From Bacteroidaceae bacterium (GTDB taxonomy: Bacteria; Bacteroidota; Bacteroidia; Bacteroidales; Bacteroidaceae): 64,000 bases of DNA. The translations under genes were made by a program, and so were the position numbers. The stretch spans positions 1 through 64,000 of the forward strand of contig JAFYQQ010000047.1 of assembly GCA_017559845.1 (NCBI GenBank), given 5' to 3'. Every line of letters begins with the position of its first letter. Position 1 is the stretch's first letter. Of the stretch, positions 51,466-61,793 are shown in pieces. Below the pieces are notes generated by a model. It searched no databases. It saw only the letters and a program-made list of their open reading frames with translations, and had not been told where the DNA came from.

Positions 51466-52893
51466 TTAGATTTTGGATTTTCCGAGAGGGAAGTTTATAC
51501 CGATATTGAAGTCGGCATTGCTTCTGAGGGGAATTCCCTGCTTGGAAATCTTGCCCAACATTCGGTCCATTCCCAAGAAGAGGTTGAAACCACGGGGATG
51601 CAGGTTGACCACCCAACCAAAACTTGCGCCAAACGTGCCGACACCTAAATTCGCTCCTACCTCAAACCACTTCACCGGACTTACATTTGCGCTGATCCGT
51701 TCCTCATTCCAGGTATATTCACCCTGGAAACGGGTTGTGCTCAACAGGCCGAAACTGAGTTTGTCATAAACAGTAAGGGCATATTCTACACCGACATTCA
51801 GTGTGGCCCCAATACCATTGGATTTTGAGGCGGTACCACCGTCTTGCAGACTGATAAGGTCAGACAGTTTGTCTTCCAATTCATCAATCTGGTCATCGAA
51901 AGAGGTTCCGGGACCATCTTCCACCTTGATGTCCTCAAATCCGTCAAACACAAACTCATCACCTTTGTTATAGGCAGTAGAAACATTCTTCCACTTGATG
52001 AAGCCCAAGTCCAGCAAGGCTGCGCTGACCTTCATGCCCTCCAGGATGCCTTGTTTGCCCAAATCCCATTCGGCACCCAAATCTACAGCAAAACCACCAC
52101 CGTTCAGGCCAAACTTGTCCACATCGGCATTGTCGAAATCTATTTGTTGGTAAGTGCCGGGCTTTGTCTTATACTCCTTCGTTTCTGTCTCGCCCCAAGA
52201 GAATCCGTTCACGCCCACTTCCATGGACGCATTGCCCTCGGCAACCCAACGGTTCTGATTTTCAAGGTCAAGATCCAATTCATCCACATTCAGTTTGGCA
52301 TAACCCACACCCAGCAGAACCTTTGCTTTGGCACCGATACGCCAAGCCTCATTGATCTGGTGGCTATGTCCCAGGCCAATCTCGGCCCAAGCCTTGGCAT
52401 TGACGCCAAGATCGTCCAACTCATAATCCCTGTTCTCCAATCTTTTTGTCAAAGAAAACAGTTCATAAGGAAGATTCAGGCCGATTTGGGAACGAATACC
52501 CATTGTTATGGTATTATAGCCGCCCATGCCATGGAACCCCACGCTAAGGAGGTCATACCTTATATCTGAAAGCAGCTTATTATTATTGCTGAACCCCTCC
52601 ATTGCCTTGGCATAACTGATTTCCGGATGCAGATAGGTGACCAGTCCGTTACCATTGGGGTTCTTCAAGAAAATATTCTGTAGGCCAATGTTTCCCTTTA
52701 TACCGGTATTAAAATTTCCAGGAAGGAACGGCACACTGAAATAACTGTTTCTGTCATAATCTTTTGCAGGATTCATGAGGTGGCCATAAGCAAAACCGTC
52801 CATGAAGTACGCACTATTCAGATTCTGTGCTGAAGCATTGCAGGCTGCAGCCATTGCCGCCACCGCAAGAATATGTTTTATATTTTTCATCAT
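51466..52893 (-). CDS. DUF5723 outer-membrane protein
   Basis: A 475-residue protein with a signal peptide (MKNIKHILAVAAMAAACNASAQ) and LNSAYFMDGFAYGHLMNPA at the mature start, the DUF5723 signature. The rest alternates beta strands (YDLLSVGFHGMGGYNTITMGI, ...) as in an FadL- or PorV-like barrel and ends in GINFPLGKSKI. It follows the frameshifted lipoprotein gene by 30 bases and was probably its partner. Function unknown. Confidence 0.85.
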   Translation of the reverse strand: MMKNIKHILAVAAMAAACNASAQNLNSAYFMDGFAYGHLMNPAKDYDRNSYFSVPFLPGNFNTGIKGNIGLQNIFLKNPNGNGLVTYLHPEISYAKAMEGFSNNNKLLSDIRYDLLSVGFHGMGGYNTITMGIRSQIGLNLPYELFSLTKRLENRDYELDDLGVNAKAWAEIGLGHSHQINEAWRIGAKAKVLLGVGYAKLNVDELDLDLENQNRWVAEGNASMEVGVNGFSWGETETKEYKTKPGTYQQIDFDNADVDKFGLNGGGFAVDLGAEWDLGKQGILEGMKVSAALLDLGFIKWKNVSTAYNKGDEFVFDGFEDIKVEDGPGTSFDDQIDELEDKLSDLISLQDGGTASKSNGIGATLNVGVEYALTVYDKLSFGLLSTTRFQGEYTWNEERISANVSPVKWFEVGANLGVGTFGASFGWVVNLHPRGFNLFLGMDRMLGKISKQGIPLRSNADFNIGINFPLGKSKI

Positions 52894-52922
52894 TTATTTA
52901 CTTGAATGAATTTGTGAATGTA

Positions 52923-54835
52923 TTAATTGGCATCGTATGACAAGATTCCTTTTACGGAAACATTCATGCTGTGCAGACGTATACTGGCATCTTTTTTCAG
53001 GGTTTCTCCCTTAATACCTGAAAGACGTGCTGAATACTTGATACCGTCCAATTGTTTCACTCCGTTCTTGCCAGCCAAGACATCATTGAGAGAATGTCCT
53101 TTTGCAGCTTTAATGGTAAACTGGAACTCCTGATTCTTGGCGTTTCCATTTGCTTTCACGCTATTCACTTCCAAAGCATCAATCTTCTTGCCGTTTACAT
53201 CCAATGGAATAAGAGTCAATTCAAATTCTGCAGGCAAGTCACTGTCTATCTTACCCTTCAACTCCAACATTTCCGCATTCAAATCCTCCAAATCGTCCAA
53301 GTCCTTGGCCCATCCTTGTTCGGTATCGCTATAAACCAACTTGAAATTTTCACCGAAGGTCAAAGGTGCGAATACTTCATAATCGAGGTCCACATTATAA
53401 CTTTTGGTAATGTCCAGCTCTTGTGCATGCAACTTAACCGGTTCTACATCTATGTCTATTCGTTCCGGAATTTTCTGAATCAATGCAGGCACACTTCCAG
53501 TAAAGCCAACGGGCTTTGCATCCTTGTAATTTTCGGGAAGAGCGTTAGGTGTCTTGTCCGCAATATAATATTTGTTCTCTCCCTCATCTAATGTAACCTT
53601 TTCTGTCTTGACGGGAGTATCGCAAGTATTGCTCTTCAGTTCTATACTTGTAAATACAGAAGAAGGAATATCATGCTCTGCTGTAAAAAGCAACACAGGG
53701 TTATCCAAATCAAGCACCACTTCGTCATCATTGAGGAAATCAGGCAGATCATCCAATTTAATAGGAACAATGCTACCCACATTATGAGTAACCTCACCTG
53801 TAAAGGTCTTGATGACAATATCCTTGTCAAATTCTGCATTTCCCTTCACTCCCAGAGTTACTGGAATCAAACTGTTCCAGTTTCCATTTATGAAATCCAG
53901 AATATCCTCAGCTGTCAAACTATTGATTTTTTCACTCAATTCATCATTGTCAAGCTCTGCGGTTTCAATGCGGAATGAGCCATTCAAAGCGAATTCGCCA
54001 TTAAGTTCTACATGATGGGTTTGAGCGTCAAATGTAAAGTTTTCACCAGTCTGCAAACCATTTATGGTCAGTTTCAACTCCACACCATCACTTATTTTTA
54101 TAGCCTCACCTTTTTCTTCACTAATAATAATCCTACCATTTTTTACATCACATTTTTTACCATTAAAGGTACAATTGGTAATATTGAGGTCTATCGGATA
54201 TGTTAACGTCATATTGTCCAAATGCATATAAGGAATATAGCTGGGGCAACCATTCAAATGAATGGCAAGTGTTACCTCTACGGCGTCAAATCCGACCTTC
54301 TCTATGCTTACCACATCAGTAGAGATATGGTCCGCAACAGCATTCTTGATAGAATATTTTGCATCATCCTCTTTAAGGTCATATATAAATGTAGTATCTT
54401 TTACATCTATTTCCATGTCATTGCCCAACAAAGGATTTTTTATCGTTACTTTTATCTTGTTTTTCCTTTGTTTTTGGATATTCACCATGTCCCTAAGGTT
54501 TATCTCTGTTTCAATTTGGGACAACTGTGGCTTGGCTATCTTAATTTCATTGATGCGGATTGGATCAATATTGGCAAAGCCAGTCTCCCTGACACAAAAG
54601 ATGGAATCTCTCAACTGCTCGTCCCAAAATACTGGATGACTCCATCTTCCTCCAAATCCATAAAACTACGGAGATAAATGTCTCCTGTACTGCATGAGGG
54701 CAACGTGATGTTGGTCTCTATGCCCAATGTGTAATCCGTGTTGTCCAAGTCATAGTCATTGTCAACACATGAGGTCTGTATGCCGCCACATAAAATGCAG
54801 AGTCCCAACAGACGGAAATAGTGTAAATGTTTCAT
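52923..54835 (-). pseudogene. Large surface lipoprotein gene broken by a one-base frameshift
   Basis: The first part (54835-54611) encodes a lipoprotein start: MKHLHYFRLLGLCILCGG, lipobox-like QTSC, then DNDYDLDNTDYTLGIETNITLP and FMDLEEDGVIQYF before it reads out of frame into a stop. The second part (to 52923, about 560 residues) continues as the same protein in the -1 frame: DEQLRDSIFCVRETGFANID and INEIKIAKPQL. The break falls at a run of four T on the coding strand (54626-54629); one extra T restores the frame without loss. The family is Bacteroidales-specific, with no known function. It may be a real mutation, a phase-variable tract or a sequencing error. An operon with the DUF5723 gene. 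Confidence 0.8.
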
Positions 54836-54873
54836 ATTTGTTGATAAATTATTGTTATCCTTTTTAGCAATGG

Positions 54874-54881
54874 CAAAAGTA
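54874..54881 (-). promoter_or_regulatory. -7 box of the broken lipoprotein/DUF5723 operon
   Basis: TACTTTTG on the minus strand, 38 bases upstream of the ATG at 54835. Confidence 0.55.
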
Positions 54882-54995
54882 ATAAAAAATGTTAACACAT
54901 CAAAACATAACTTAAATGATGGAGGCAGAAACACAAAAAAAGATGATTTAGACCAAAAATAATTGTTATTTTTTGTGTGATTCGTGGAAACTCAT

Positions 54996-55003
54996 TAAAT
55001 TTG
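54996..55003 (+). promoter_or_regulatory. -7 box of the ECF sigma factor gene
   Basis: TAAATTTG on the plus strand, 85 bases upstream of the ATG at 55089. Confidence 0.5.
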
Positions 55004-55088
55004 TCTTGTTAAATATAAAAATGTATTGTCTAATTAAAGAAATTGCCTATTGAGAAAACATTACACGAAACAATAAAAACAAAGCGTA

Positions 55089-55679
55089 ATGAATAACATT
55101 AATACGATGACCGACCATGAGTTGGTAACATTGTATGAAAACGGCAATGACAATGCATTTGATATTCTCTTGGCAAGACATCAAGAGTATGTATATTCGT
55201 ACATCCTTTTTCTTGTACGTAAGAGAGAAGATGCAGACGACATTTTTCAGGAGACTTTCACCCGTGCCATTACGGCCATACGTGAGCACCGCTACCAGAC
55301 TACAGGTAAATTCAATGCCTGGCTGATACGCATAGCCCATAATCTGGCCATAGATCATGCCAGATCATGCACTGCAGATTTGTATTCTTCTCGGGATGCA
55401 TTCTCATCCAACGTCTTGAACAACTTGAAGTATAGCGAAAAATGCCAAGAATCTCAAATCATCGAGCAGCAGAATCTGGACACATTAAAACAAATGCTCT
55501 CCTACCTGCCAGAAAACCAGCAAGAGATTGTATTCCTTCGTTTTTATGAAGACCTCTCGTTCCGCGAGATTGCAGAACAAAAAGGAATAAGCATCAATAC
55601 CGCATTGGGACGTATGCGCTATGCCCTCATCAATCTTCGCAAAATGATTCAAAGCCACCAGATCAGCCTGGTCGGGTAA
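55089..55679 (+). CDS. ECF-type RNA polymerase sigma factor
   Basis: 196 residues: region 2 (FDILLARHQEYVYSYILFLV, then EDADDIFQETFTRAITAI and FNAWLIRIAHNLAIDHAR) and region 4 (LSYLPENQQEIVFLRFYEDL, then SFREIAEQKGISINTALGRM) of ECF sigma factors. No anti-sigma gene follows; instead a perfect hairpin and a small ORF come next. It is divergent from the broken lipoprotein operon. Targets unknown. Confidence 0.92.
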   Translation: MNNINTMTDHELVTLYENGNDNAFDILLARHQEYVYSYILFLVRKREDADDIFQETFTRAITAIREHRYQTTGKFNAWLIRIAHNLAIDHARSCTADLYSSRDAFSSNVLNNLKYSEKCQESQIIEQQNLDTLKQMLSYLPENQQEIVFLRFYEDLSFREIAEQKGISINTALGRMRYALINLRKMIQSHQISLVG

Positions 55680-55686
55680 CATACCA

Positions 55687-55727
55687 GCCTTATATTGGGG
55701 ACAGCAAAACAATCCCCAATATAAGGC
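55687..55727 (+). terminator. 15-bp perfect hairpin after the sigma factor gene
   Basis: GCCTTATATTGGGGA pairs perfectly with TCCCCAATATAAGGC around an 11-base loop, seven bases past the stop codon. The T-run is missing, so it could also stabilise or regulate the transcript. Confidence 0.6.
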
Positions 55728-55858
55728 ATAAAGAGACACTTCCAAATTCTACATATCGGGAGTCTCCGAAATTTTTCATTTTTTTCGTGTCAATGATACA
55801 ATAATTTGTTGTATCGGGACGTTTTGTTAATAGTAATTCTAACAAAATATTGACGCCT

Positions 55859-55993
55859 ATGACACAAACTTTACCCTTACCTTATTTTAATTTAAGCCCG
55901 AGTAATGACGTGCTGGCATATATCCGCCAGTTCGCACGTTCTTATAAGGCTCAGTCCCAACCTCTTAAAATTAAAAAGATTCAATTGACATGA
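55859..55993 (+). CDS. 44-residue conserved-looking ORF coupled to rpe
   Basis: An ATG at 55859 opens MTQTLPLPYFNLSPSNDVLA, then YIRQFARSYKAQSQPLKIKK and IQLT. Its stop overlaps the rpe ATG (ATGA), so translation is probably coupled. There is no signal peptide; the C-terminus is basic, and the middle (DVLAYIRQFARSYK) is probably a helix. No family is recognised, but the coupling to rpe and the coding-like sequence argue that it is real. A function is not suggested. Confidence 0.65.
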   Translation: MTQTLPLPYFNLSPSNDVLAYIRQFARSYKAQSQPLKIKKIQLT

Positions 55994-56631
55994 TCGCACC
56001 TTCTCTTTTATCTGCCGATTTCGCTCATCTTTCTCAAGAAATGGAGTGGTTTAACCGCAGCAAAGCGGACTGGCTACATTTGGATATAATGGACGGAGTT
56101 TTTGTACCTAATATTTCATTCGGTTTTCCTGTTCTGAAATATGTGGCAGAACTTTGCACAAAACCTCTTGATGTACATCTGATGATAGTCCAGCCAGAAA
56201 AGTTTGTTCGTGAAGTTGCGGCACTTGGCGCTCATGTCATGAGTGTGCATTACGAAGCTTGCCCCCATCTTCACCGTGTTTTGGGCCAGATACGCGATGC
56301 CGGCATGAAAGCCGGAGTTGTCCTTAATCCGGCAACCCCTGTCAGCCTTCTTTCAGACATCATTTGCGATGCAGACCTGGTTCTGCTCATGTCTGTCAAT
56401 CCCGGATTTGGCGGACAGAAGTTTATTCCTCATACAGTAGAAAAGGTCAAGCAGCTACGTGCGCTGATCCAAGAAAGCGGAAGCAAGGCGCTTATCGAAG
56501 TGGACGGTGGTGTCACGTTAGAAAACGCACCACTGCTCATGCAAGCGGGAGCGGACGTGCTTGTCGCCGGAAGCAGCGTCTTTAATGCGCCGAATCCGGA
56601 AGAGGCTTGTGCCCGATTTGCATCGTTATGA
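55990..56631 (+). CDS. rpe: Ribulose-phosphate 3-epimerase
   Basis: 213 residues: IAPSLLSADFAHL, WLHLDIMDGVFVPNISFGF, PLDVHLMIVQPEKF and LIEVDGGVTLENAPLLMQAGADVLVAGS carry the metal-binding and catalytic residues (His, Asp, His, Asp) of the TIM-barrel epimerase. Pentose phosphate pathway. It overlaps the upstream small ORF and the downstream comEC, each by ATGA. Confidence 0.96.
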   Translation: MIAPSLLSADFAHLSQEMEWFNRSKADWLHLDIMDGVFVPNISFGFPVLKYVAELCTKPLDVHLMIVQPEKFVREVAALGAHVMSVHYEACPHLHRVLGQIRDAGMKAGVVLNPATPVSLLSDIICDADLVLLMSVNPGFGGQKFIPHTVEKVKQLRALIQESGSKALIEVDGGVTLENAPLLMQAGADVLVAGSSVFNAPNPEEACARFASL

Positions 56632-57815
56632 CAGCCCTAAAGACTCCTTTGATTGCTGTATTCCCTTGTTTTTGCACAGGGTTAATCATTGGTCTTTTAT
56701 TTCCTTCAGAATCTTATCTTGCCCCTACCATTGCGGTGGGGGCTTTTGCATTGTGGGCGTCATACAAAAGCAAAGGGTTTGTTACAGACCTGCTGATTCT
56801 ATTGTTATGTGTATTGATTGGCGCCCAACGGATGTCTGCAAGTTTTCAGAATATGGGAAATGAGACAAACAGTACATCCTTCATTGAAGAGAAGTTCAAC
56901 AGCATTTCCGAGCAACTGGAGTCTCGTCTTCATGCAGCAGGATTGCGGGGAGACGAGATGAGTCTGACGTCCGCATTGGTCCTGGGGAATAGAGATGGTT
57001 TGAATCCCGAATTAAAAACGAAATTTCGTCAGGTTGGAGCAAGCCATTTACTTGCGTTAAGCGGAATGCACTTAGGGGTCATATACGGGCTTCTATGTGT
57101 TATTTGCATACGTTGGGTCAGATTTTCCCCTTTTCGTTGGATCGCCCTGCCGCTTCTGATTTGTGGGCTGTGGACTTACACGCTATTGACGGGAATGCCG
57201 GCTTCATTAATCAGAGCCTCATCCATGCTCTCTTTGGTCTGTCTGGGCATTCTGTTATTCCGTACCCCTCCTCTTCTTCACACGCTGACGCTTTCCGCCA
57301 CTCTCATGCTTTTTGCAAATCCGTCTTTATTGACAGACATCGGATTCCAACTTTCTTTCCTTGCCGTACTCTTCATTGCCCTTGCCTACTCCCCCTTTCA
57401 CAGTCTTTTCCATTCATGGCCCATTATGGCCCGATGGCCAGCCCGGATGCTGTTGCTGTCGTTGTCTGCACAAATCGGAACTCTTCCATTATCAGCATAC
57501 TATTTCCATACACTGCCATTGTCGGGTCCAATAATCAGCTTAATCCTGATACCCATAACCACTGCCCTTATATACGGAGGATTGTTTACGTTGATATTAC
57601 CCATGCCGTTATTTGCCTCATTTACGAGTTTGTGCGTACAAGCAGAATTGTGGGTTCTGGACTTTTGGATGAATCTCTTCCCCGATTCGCTTTGGAACAA
57701 TCTTCATCCATCACCGTTAAGCGTTATGCTGATATACATCGCCATGCTCGCCGGTTTTACCAGACTATACAAGATGTCATCAGACATAAAAAAGACACAT
57801 CAGTCCGTAGAATAG
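56628..57815 (+). CDS. comEC: ComEC/Rec2-family protein, short form
   Basis: 395 residues, all hydrophobic helices. VLGNRDGLNPELKTKFRQVG and ASHLLALSGMHLGVIYG are the conserved competence-domain core of ComEC, the channel for incoming single-stranded DNA. ComEC of related bacteria is ~650-750 residues with an N-terminal OB-like domain and sometimes a C-terminal MBL domain; here there are only ~90 residues before the core and no MBL domain. Start at 56628 inside the rpe stop. Its 3' end overlaps the convergent clc gene by 16 bases. Whether it works in DNA uptake is uncertain. Confidence 0.85.
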   Translation: MTALKTPLIAVFPCFCTGLIIGLLFPSESYLAPTIAVGAFALWASYKSKGFVTDLLILLLCVLIGAQRMSASFQNMGNETNSTSFIEEKFNSISEQLESRLHAAGLRGDEMSLTSALVLGNRDGLNPELKTKFRQVGASHLLALSGMHLGVIYGLLCVICIRWVRFSPFRWIALPLLICGLWTYTLLTGMPASLIRASSMLSLVCLGILLFRTPPLLHTLTLSATLMLFANPSLLTDIGFQLSFLAVLFIALAYSPFHSLFHSWPIMARWPARMLLLSLSAQIGTLPLSAYYFHTLPLSGPIISLILIPITTALIYGGLFTLILPMPLFASFTSLCVQAELWVLDFWMNLFPDSLWNNLHPSPLSVMLIYIAMLAGFTRLYKMSSDIKKTHQSVE

Positions 57816-59593
57816 TCTGCCATCATCTGCCTGTAGACTGCCAGAACGCTACTCTTGCGAATGAAGCCGACAAATGTTCCCTCGGAATCCACCACCGGAA
57901 GATTCCACATCCTTGTACGGTCAAACACTTTCAGCACCACATCCATAGGATCCTGCACACTCAGCCTTGCCACTGGCGGTTTCATCAATTGTGCCACCCT
58001 GAAATCACGATACAATTCGGTACGGAAAATCAAATGACGTATATCATCCAAGTAGACGACCCCCATCAGTTTCATTTGCTTGTCCACAACCGGGAATACA
58101 AAATACTTGCTTGTGCTGACATGGTTGGCTATGTCCATAAGGGTCATGTCCGGATAAAGCACCTTATTATAATGTTGTATCACACTATCCATGCTCATGA
58201 GTGTGAGTATGGAACGGTCAGAATGGTGAGTAAGCAATTCACCGCGCTGCGCCAGACGCATGGCATAAATGCTGTGCGGTTCAAAAATCTTAATGGTTAG
58301 ATATGCACAAACTGCCACAATCATCAAGGGCATGAACAGTTGGTAGCCGCCAGTAAGTTCCGCAATAAGGAATATGCCCGTCAGCGGAGCATGCATTACT
58401 CCGCTCATCAAGCCACACATACCCAACATGGCAAAATTTCGTTCCGGCACAGTAAAGGAGAATATACCGTAAATGTTCCATATACGGCTGAACACAAATC
58501 CGGATATACATCCCAGGAAAAGACTGGGCGCAAAGATTCCGCCACAACCGCCGCCTCCATTTGTCGCCGTGGAGGCAAACACCTTGAAAAGGATGATCAG
58601 GCTCAGATAAAGCAGCAACAAGTGCGAATGGCCATAGAACAGCGAGCTGTTAAGGGCGGTCTCCCAATCTGCCGTACCGTTTCCATTCAGCAGGAGCGTT
58701 ATGAGGTCATACCCTTCTCCGTACAATGGAGGGAAGAGGTAAATAAGAAGACTTAACGTCACTCCGCCAAGCAGCAACCGGGCATACGGATTTCCCAAAC
58801 GGCGGAACACGCCTTCAAACCAGTTCATTGTACGGGTAAAATACAATGCCACCAAACCACACATAATTCCCAACATGATATATGCCGGGATGCGGGTTAC
58901 CTGGAAAGGGTCTACAAGGTGGAACTCGAAAACCGGGCTGATGCCGGAAACGGCAAAGGTTATGCCTGCCGCCGTAACACAACTCACCAACAACGGCAGA
59001 AGGCTGCTCATGGTAAGGTCAATCATCAGTACCTCAAGCACAAACACCAATCCTGCAATCGGCGCCTTGAAAATACCTGCCACAGCTCCGGCCGCTCCAC
59101 AGCCCACCAACAGCATCATCTGCTTGCCGGACAGATAGAATGCGCGGCCAAGGTTACTGCCAATGGCGCTTCCCGTAAGTACAATAGGGGCCTCGGCTCC
59201 CACACTACCGCCAAAACCGATTGTGATAGCACTGGCCGCAACACTGCTCCAAGTGTTATGAAGACGAATCTTGCTCTGTTTACGCGCAATGGCAAAAAGA
59301 ATTTTTGTCACGCCATGCCCAATGTCATCCCTCACGATGTAACGGATAAAGAGCATGGTAAACAAGATTCCCACAACCGGATAAACCAAATAAAGCCAGT
59401 TGGCTTCCGTTATGTTGAATCCATGAGTGAGCAAATGCTCAATAGACTCAATAAGCCACTTCAACAGCAAACCTGCAGACGCAGTGAACACACCCACCAG
59501 AAGGCTGATGAGCAACATGAACTGGTTGTCGGACAAGTGACGTCTGCGCCACTTGATAATGTAAGCCCAAAAATTGCGTCCTTTCATAATCAT
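57800..59593 (-). CDS. ClC-type chloride channel or antiporter with CBS domains
   Basis: 597 residues: a membrane domain with TIGFGGSVGAEAPIVLTGSAIG (selectivity filter region; GSxGAEAP), GAVAGIFKAPIAGLVFVLEV and a third GGGGCGGIFAPSLFLG, then two C-terminal CBS domains (about residues 450-590). It conducts or exchanges chloride and protons; the CBS pair may sense nucleotides. An ATG at 59587 is an alternative start. Last gene of the lysE-type to clc operon. Confidence 0.93.
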   Translation of the reverse strand: MIMKGRNFWAYIIKWRRRHLSDNQFMLLISLLVGVFTASAGLLLKWLIESIEHLLTHGFNITEANWLYLVYPVVGILFTMLFIRYIVRDDIGHGVTKILFAIARKQSKIRLHNTWSSVAASAITIGFGGSVGAEAPIVLTGSAIGSNLGRAFYLSGKQMMLLVGCGAAGAVAGIFKAPIAGLVFVLEVLMIDLTMSSLLPLLVSCVTAAGITFAVSGISPVFEFHLVDPFQVTRIPAYIMLGIMCGLVALYFTRTMNWFEGVFRRLGNPYARLLLGGVTLSLLIYLFPPLYGEGYDLITLLLNGNGTADWETALNSSLFYGHSHLLLLYLSLIILFKVFASTATNGGGGCGGIFAPSLFLGCISGFVFSRIWNIYGIFSFTVPERNFAMLGMCGLMSGVMHAPLTGIFLIAELTGGYQLFMPLMIVAVCAYLTIKIFEPHSIYAMRLAQRGELLTHHSDRSILTLMSMDSVIQHYNKVLYPDMTLMDIANHVSTSKYFVFPVVDKQMKLMGVVYLDDIRHLIFRTELYRDFRVAQLMKPPVARLSVQDPMDVVLKVFDRTRMWNLPVVDSEGTFVGFIRKSSVLAVYRQMMADYSTD

Positions 59594-59634
59594 GCGATGT
59601 ACGGTATCAGATGTTGATGTGTATATGAATTGCT

Positions 59635-60210
59635 TTATCGGATAATCTTGACTTCGCCGTCTGCCTTCAGTTTTATAATCCGGCTTGGCGTTCCTTTTGA
59701 AGTGTCATTCTGGCGACATTTCATGACATAGTCCACTCCGGAAATAATCTGAGGTGATATCTCGCTGAAACATTGCGGAGAATCCTCACCGCTTATATTC
59801 GCGCTCGTACTGACAATGGGTTTCTGGAATTTGAAACACAACTTGTTGCTGATATTCTCACGGGTTACACGCATGCCAATGCTGCCGTCCTCTGCCATCA
59901 GACAAGCAGGCAGGTTTACTGCATTGTCCAGAATCAGCGTTAGCGGTTTTTCCGTGTACTCCATCAGATCCCATGCCACATCAGGCATATTTCTTATATA
60001 TCGGGGAAGCCGGTTCGCATTGTCCACCAGACAAATGAGTGCCTTGGAGTCGCTCCGTTGCTTCAGTGCGAAGACACGCTTGACAGCGTCTTCGTTGGTG
60101 GCATCGCAACCAATGCCCCAGATGGTATCCGTGGGATATAGTATCAGCCCTCCCCGGCGCAGTGTTTCCACTGCGGTCTGGATATCTTCAGCTATTTCTT
60201 TTTGTGTCAT
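59635..60210 (-). CDS. tsaC: L-threonylcarbamoyladenylate synthase (Sua5/YciO/YrdC family)
   Basis: 191 residues: GLILYPTDTIWGIGCDATNEDAVKRVFALKQR and the STSANISGEDSP motif of the YrdC fold, without the extra Sua5 domain. It makes the threonylcarbamoyl-AMP needed for t6A37 in tRNA, the substrate later thiolated by MtaB (18324-19682). Its ATG directly follows the prfC stop codon. Confidence 0.93.
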   Translation of the reverse strand: MTQKEIAEDIQTAVETLRRGGLILYPTDTIWGIGCDATNEDAVKRVFALKQRSDSKALICLVDNANRLPRYIRNMPDVAWDLMEYTEKPLTLILDNAVNLPACLMAEDGSIGMRVTRENISNKLCFKFQKPIVSTSANISGEDSPQCFSEISPQIISGVDYVMKCRQNDTSKGTPSRIIKLKADGEVKIIR

Positions 60211-61785
60211 TTAAAATTCGCTTGTAAAATGGAAACGTATATGTTCAAAGTCCTGCTGCGCCATGGTCAGCACATAGCCCGAGTCGGCAAGGAATACGTC
60301 TCTTCCGTCACGGTCCTTTGCCATATACTGGTACTTGCGTTTCTTGAACATCTCCAGTTCTGACTCATATCCCGGCTCACACTCAATCCAGCATGCCTTG
60401 TACAGGCTGACCGGCTCCCAGCGGCAACGTGCGTTGTATTCGTTTTCCAGACGGTACTGGATGACCTCAAACTGCAACTGACCTACGGTTCCGATGATCT
60501 TTCGGCCATTGAATTGGTTCACAAAAAGCTGGGCCACACCTTCGTCCATCAGTTGGTTGATACCCTTTTCCAACTGTTTTGTCTTCATGGGATCGGCGTT
60601 CTCAATATATTTGAACATTTCGGGCGAGAAGGAAGGCAATCCTCTGTAATGCAACAGTTCGCCTTCTGTCAGTGTGTCTCCGATTTTGAATATACCGTTG
60701 TCGGGAAGTCCGACAATGTCGCCAGGCCATGCTTCGTCAATGGTTTCCTTGCGTTGCGCCATAAACTGTGTGGGGCTGGAGAAACGCACGGTCTTTCCGT
60801 TGCGCACATGATAATAGGGCGCATTGCGCACAAAACGTCCCGAGCAGACTTTGCAGAAAGCGATACATGAACGGTGATTGGGGTCAATGTTGGCCGTAAT
60901 CTTGAAGATGAAGCCAGAGAACTTGTTTTCTTCGGGATCCACGGTACGTTCCTCTGCCTTGACAGGACGGGGACAGGGAGCGATCTGCACAAAACAGTCC
61001 AACATTTCCTGCACGCCGAAGTTGTTCAATGCAGAGCCGAAGAATACCGGTGCCACTTCCGCATCGCGGTAGCTTTCCACATCAAACTCGGGATACACGC
61101 CGTCCACCAGTTCCAGGTCCTCACGCAATTTTGCCGCATCGGCCTCACCCACCTGCTGGTCCAGTTCCTCGCTGTTCAGATCCACACTCACTTTTTCCGT
61201 CACCTTCTGCTTGTCGGGTGTAAAGAGGTTCAGGTTGTTTTCATAAATGTTATACACTCCCTTGAAACGCATACCCTGGTTGATGGGCCAGCTGAGCGGG
61301 CGCACCTTTATCTGGAGTTCTTCTTCCAGTTCATCCAGCAAGTCAAAGGGATCGCGGCCCTCTCGGTCCATCTTGTTTATATAGATGATAACAGGGGTCT
61401 TGCGCATGCGGCAGACGGTCATCAGCTTGCGTGTCTGCGTCTCCACACCCTTGGCGCTGTCCACCACAATGATGGCGCTGTCCACGGCCGTAAGGGTACG
61501 GAACGTATCCTCGGCAAAGTCCTGGTGACCGGGAGTGTCCAGAATGTTCACCTTATATCCCTGATAGTCAAACTCCATCACACTGGTGGTCACGCTGATT
61601 CCGCGCTGCTTTTCAATCTCCATCCAGTCGCTGGTGGCCGTTTTCTTTATCTTGTTACTCTTTACCGCACCGGCAACCTGAATCTGGCCTCCGAAGAGCA
61701 ACAGTTTTTCCGTCAAGGTTGTCTTACCGGCATCGGGATGGGATATGATGGCAAATGTCCTTCTTCTCTCAATTTCTTGGTTCAT
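60211..61785 (-). CDS. prfC: Peptide chain release factor 3
   Basis: 524 residues: a GTPase domain with [31 protein letters not shown] and NKMDREG (all motifs intact, unlike the EF-G2 at 37526), then RF3-specific domains ([17 protein letters not shown]). It recycles RF1/RF2. Nine bases after the DUF4924 stop, 1 base before tsaC. Confidence 0.96.
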   Translation of the reverse strand: MNQEIERRRTFAIISHPDAGKTTLTEKLLLFGGQIQVAGAVKSNKIKKTATSDWMEIEKQRGISVTTSVMEFDYQGYKVNILDTPGHQDFAEDTFRTLTAVDSAIIVVDSAKGVETQTRKLMTVCRMRKTPVIIYINKMDREGRDPFDLLDELEEELQIKVRPLSWPINQGMRFKGVYNIYENNLNLFTPDKQKVTEKVSVDLNSEELDQQVGEADAAKLREDLELVDGVYPEFDVESYRDAEVAPVFFGSALNNFGVQEMLDCFVQIAPCPRPVKAEERTVDPEENKFSGFIFKITANIDPNHRSCIAFCKVCSGRFVRNAPYYHVRNGKTVRFSSPTQFMAQRKETIDEAWPGDIVGLPDNGIFKIGDTLTEGELLHYRGLPSFSPEMFKYIENADPMKTKQLEKGINQLMDEGVAQLFVNQFNGRKIIGTVGQLQFEVIQYRLENEYNARCRWEPVSLYKACWIECEPGYESELEMFKKRKYQYMAKDRDGRDVFLADSGYVLTMAQQDFEHIRFHFTSEF

Positions 61786-61793
61786 ATCTTTAT

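Noticed and set aside
54611..54640. Programmed -1 ribosomal frameshift at the T-run
   Set aside because: The site lacks an X-XXY-YYZ heptamer and no downstream pseudoknot is evident; a one-base indel is simpler.
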